The position numbers and the translations under genes are program-made. From Rikenellaceae bacterium (GTDB lineage: Bacteria > Bacteroidota > Bacteroidia > Bacteroidales > UBA932): a DNA stretch of 16,625 nt. Position 1 is the stretch's first letter, and every line of letters starts with the position of its first letter. Location: assembly GCA_003513895.1 (NCBI GenBank), contig DOSU01000007.1, forward strand, positions 32,401 through 49,025, in the 5' to 3' direction. The notes under the pieces are model-generated. The model ran no database searches and had not been told where the DNA came from. It was given only the letters and a program-made list of their open reading frames with translations. Of this stretch, positions 15,310-16,625 are shown in pieces.

Positions 15310-16625
15310 ATGTACAGCAGTTTAAAAGAGTATGTCAATTTTCTGGAGTCAAAGGGAGAACTGGTAAGAATTACCGAATTTGCCAATCCTGTTCTCGAAA
15401 TTGCAGAAATAACAGACAGGATGAGCAAGCAGCCTGGTGGCGGGAAAGCTCTTTTATTTGAAAATACGGGAACTCCCTATCCTGTTCTCACAAATATGAT
15501 GGGCTCCGAAAGCAGAATAAGGTATGCACTTGGGTTAGATTTCAATGAAGAGATGTCGGACATATTCCACACCGTAATGGATGAAGTGATGCAGGAGCGT
15601 CCCTCATTGCTCGATAAGCTCAAATTGCTGCCACAACTGAAAGAAGCTGCCGGATGGTTGCCAAAAAAACACAAAGGAGATGCCCCTTGCCAGGATGTTA
15701 TTTTATATAAACCCGATATCGAAAGACTTCCGGTTTTACAATGCTGGCCCGAAGACGGAGGTAGGTTCGTTACCCTTCCGCTTGTCCACACGAAAGACAC
15801 TGAAACCGGTGCGAGAAATTTAGGGATGTACCGAATGCAGATATTTACTTCAGATACAACCGGCATGCACTGGCACAGGCACAAAACCGGAGCCAGGCAT
15901 TTCGCTAAAAGTGATGAGAATCACTTCCCGGTAGTTGTTGCACTCGGAGGCGACCCTGTTTACTCATATGCAGCAACAGCCCCACTTCCCGACGGAATAG
16001 ACGAATATATGCTTGCGGGTTTTCTTAGAAAAAAAGCCGTTAGCTTAACAGACTGCATTACACAACCACTTCAGGTTCCGGCCGACTGCGACTTTATTAT
16101 TGAGGGATATGTGGATAAAAATGAATCTCTTGTTGTTGAAGGACCTTTTGGCGATCATACCGGATTTTACTCACTTGCCGATTTATATCCAAAGTTCCAT
16201 ATAACCTGCATCTCCCACAGAAAAGATGCAATTTATCCGGCCACTCTGGTTGGTATTCCGCCGCAGGAAGACAAATACATTGCAATTGCAACCGAGAAAA
16301 TATTTCTCACCCCTATTAAGTTTACAATGGTACCGGAAATAATTGATCTTTTTCTTCCCGAAGAGGGAGTTGGTCATAACATTGCTATTGTAAAAATAGA
16401 GAAAAGCTACCCGGGCCAGGGAATAAAAGTAGCCCATTCACTTTGGGGCGCCGGCCAGATGATGTTCAATAAAATTATTATTGTAACCGATGAAGACATT
16501 GACATCCGCGATAGAAAAGCTTTATTGAAATCTGTCTTGAAAAATTACATTCCCAAAAGGGATACTCATTTCAGCCGCGGGCCTCTCGATGTTCTCGACC
16601 ACTGCGCACCTCAGTGCGGATACGG
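15310..16625 (+). CDS. UbiD-family prenylated-FMN decarboxylase, 3' end missing (window edge)
   Basis: The first 438 codons of a UbiD-type decarboxylase; full Bacteroidota homologues are, from memory, about 600 residues. These enzymes use prenylated FMN made by UbiX to decarboxylate aromatic acids, often in quinone synthesis. Seen: YSSLKEYVNFLESKGEL (2-18) as the usual N terminus, ARNLGMYRMQ (168-177) in the cofactor and metal site, EGPFGDHTGFYS (277-288) with the acidic catalytic region, and GIPPQEDKYIA (315-325). Everything up to the edge is in frame, with no sign of decay. It may act in menaquinone synthesis (the futalosine-route decarboxylase is UbiD-like), which would fit the neighbouring quinone-linked dehydrogenase, but no other quinone gene is visible. 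The ATG lies 10 bp after the dehydrogenase stop. Confidence 0.92.
   Translation, partial: MYSSLKEYVNFLESKGELVRITEFANPVLEIAEITDRMSKQPGGGKALLFENTGTPYPVLTNMMGSESRIRYALGLDFNEEMSDIFHTVMDEVMQERPSLLDKLKLLPQLKEAAGWLPKKHKGDAPCQDVILYKPDIERLPVLQCWPEDGGRFVTLPLVHTKDTETGARNLGMYRMQIFTSDTTGMHWHRHKTGARHFAKSDENHFPVVVALGGDPVYSYAATAPLPDGIDEYMLAGFLRKKAVSLTDCITQPLQVPADCDFIIEGYVDKNESLVVEGPFGDHTGFYSLADLYPKFHITCISHRKDAIYPATLVGIPPQEDKYIAIATEKIFLTPIKFTMVPEIIDLFLPEEGVGHNIAIVKIEKSYPGQGIKVAHSLWGAGQMMFNKIIIVTDEDIDIRDRKALLKSVLKNYIPKRDTHFSRGPLDVLDHCAPQCGY

Noticed and set aside
15477..15884. A 135-codon open frame on the minus strand
   Set aside because: It is antisense to the clearly coding UbiD-family gene and has no independent support.
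1..16625. CRISPR arrays, tRNA or rRNA genes, insertion sequences, phage or defence genes
   Set aside because: No regularly spaced repeats, cloverleaf-like sequences, transposase or defence-type domains were seen. The window is packed with recognisable housekeeping genes.

Overview
The window looks like a chromosomal segment of a member of the Bacteroidota, most likely of the order Bacteroidales. The pointers are the gene families (a secreted S9 dipeptidyl peptidase, a two-thioredoxin-domain periplasmic protein, a LpxB lipid A enzyme, a UbiD-type decarboxylase), moderately AT-rich DNA, few strong Shine-Dalgarno sequences, and several exact matches to the Bacteroidota -7 promoter element TAnnTTTG. 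No insertion sequence, phage gene, tRNA, rRNA or CRISPR array was seen. Nearly every base is coding, and the longest non-coding stretch is about 170 bp (6940-7109).

Left block, minus strand (38-5840), is a compact four-gene run. In transcription order it holds an orphan membrane sensor with a periplasmic helical domain and a HAMP-like end (5840-5064), the potassium translocation subunit TrkH (5067-3622, sharing ATGA with the sensor gene), a RecD-like superfamily 1 helicase (3611-2181) and a secreted dipeptidyl peptidase IV (2158-38). A clear rho-independent terminator (5867-5900) separates this run from the gene upstream, the glycolytic glyceraldehyde-3-phosphate dehydrogenase (6939-5935), which is transcribed alone.

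The 170-bp divergent region 6940-7109 carries a well-formed gap promoter, a surE -7 element, and two adjacent inverted repeats that could be operators.

Right block, plus strand (7110-16625, running off the edge), is a tight seven-gene run: surE, an lpxB-ogt fusion, dapF, coaD, a double-thioredoxin secreted protein, a large FAD/Fe-S 2-hydroxyacid dehydrogenase, and the first two thirds or so of a ubiD-family decarboxylase. Gaps are 7-26 bp, with one 4-bp overlap. The run mixes envelope precursors (lipid A, meso-diaminopimelate), coenzyme A, extracytoplasmic redox proteins and quinone-linked respiration, so it reads as a housekeeping operon.

The most unusual item is the continuous reading frame that joins a complete LpxB directly to a complete O6-alkylguanine-DNA alkyltransferase with no linker. 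The other points worth checking are the paired dyads in the gap-surE intergenic region, the internal duplication in the thioredoxin protein, and the effector-less HAMP sensor translationally coupled to trkH. No clearly new multi-gene system was identified.
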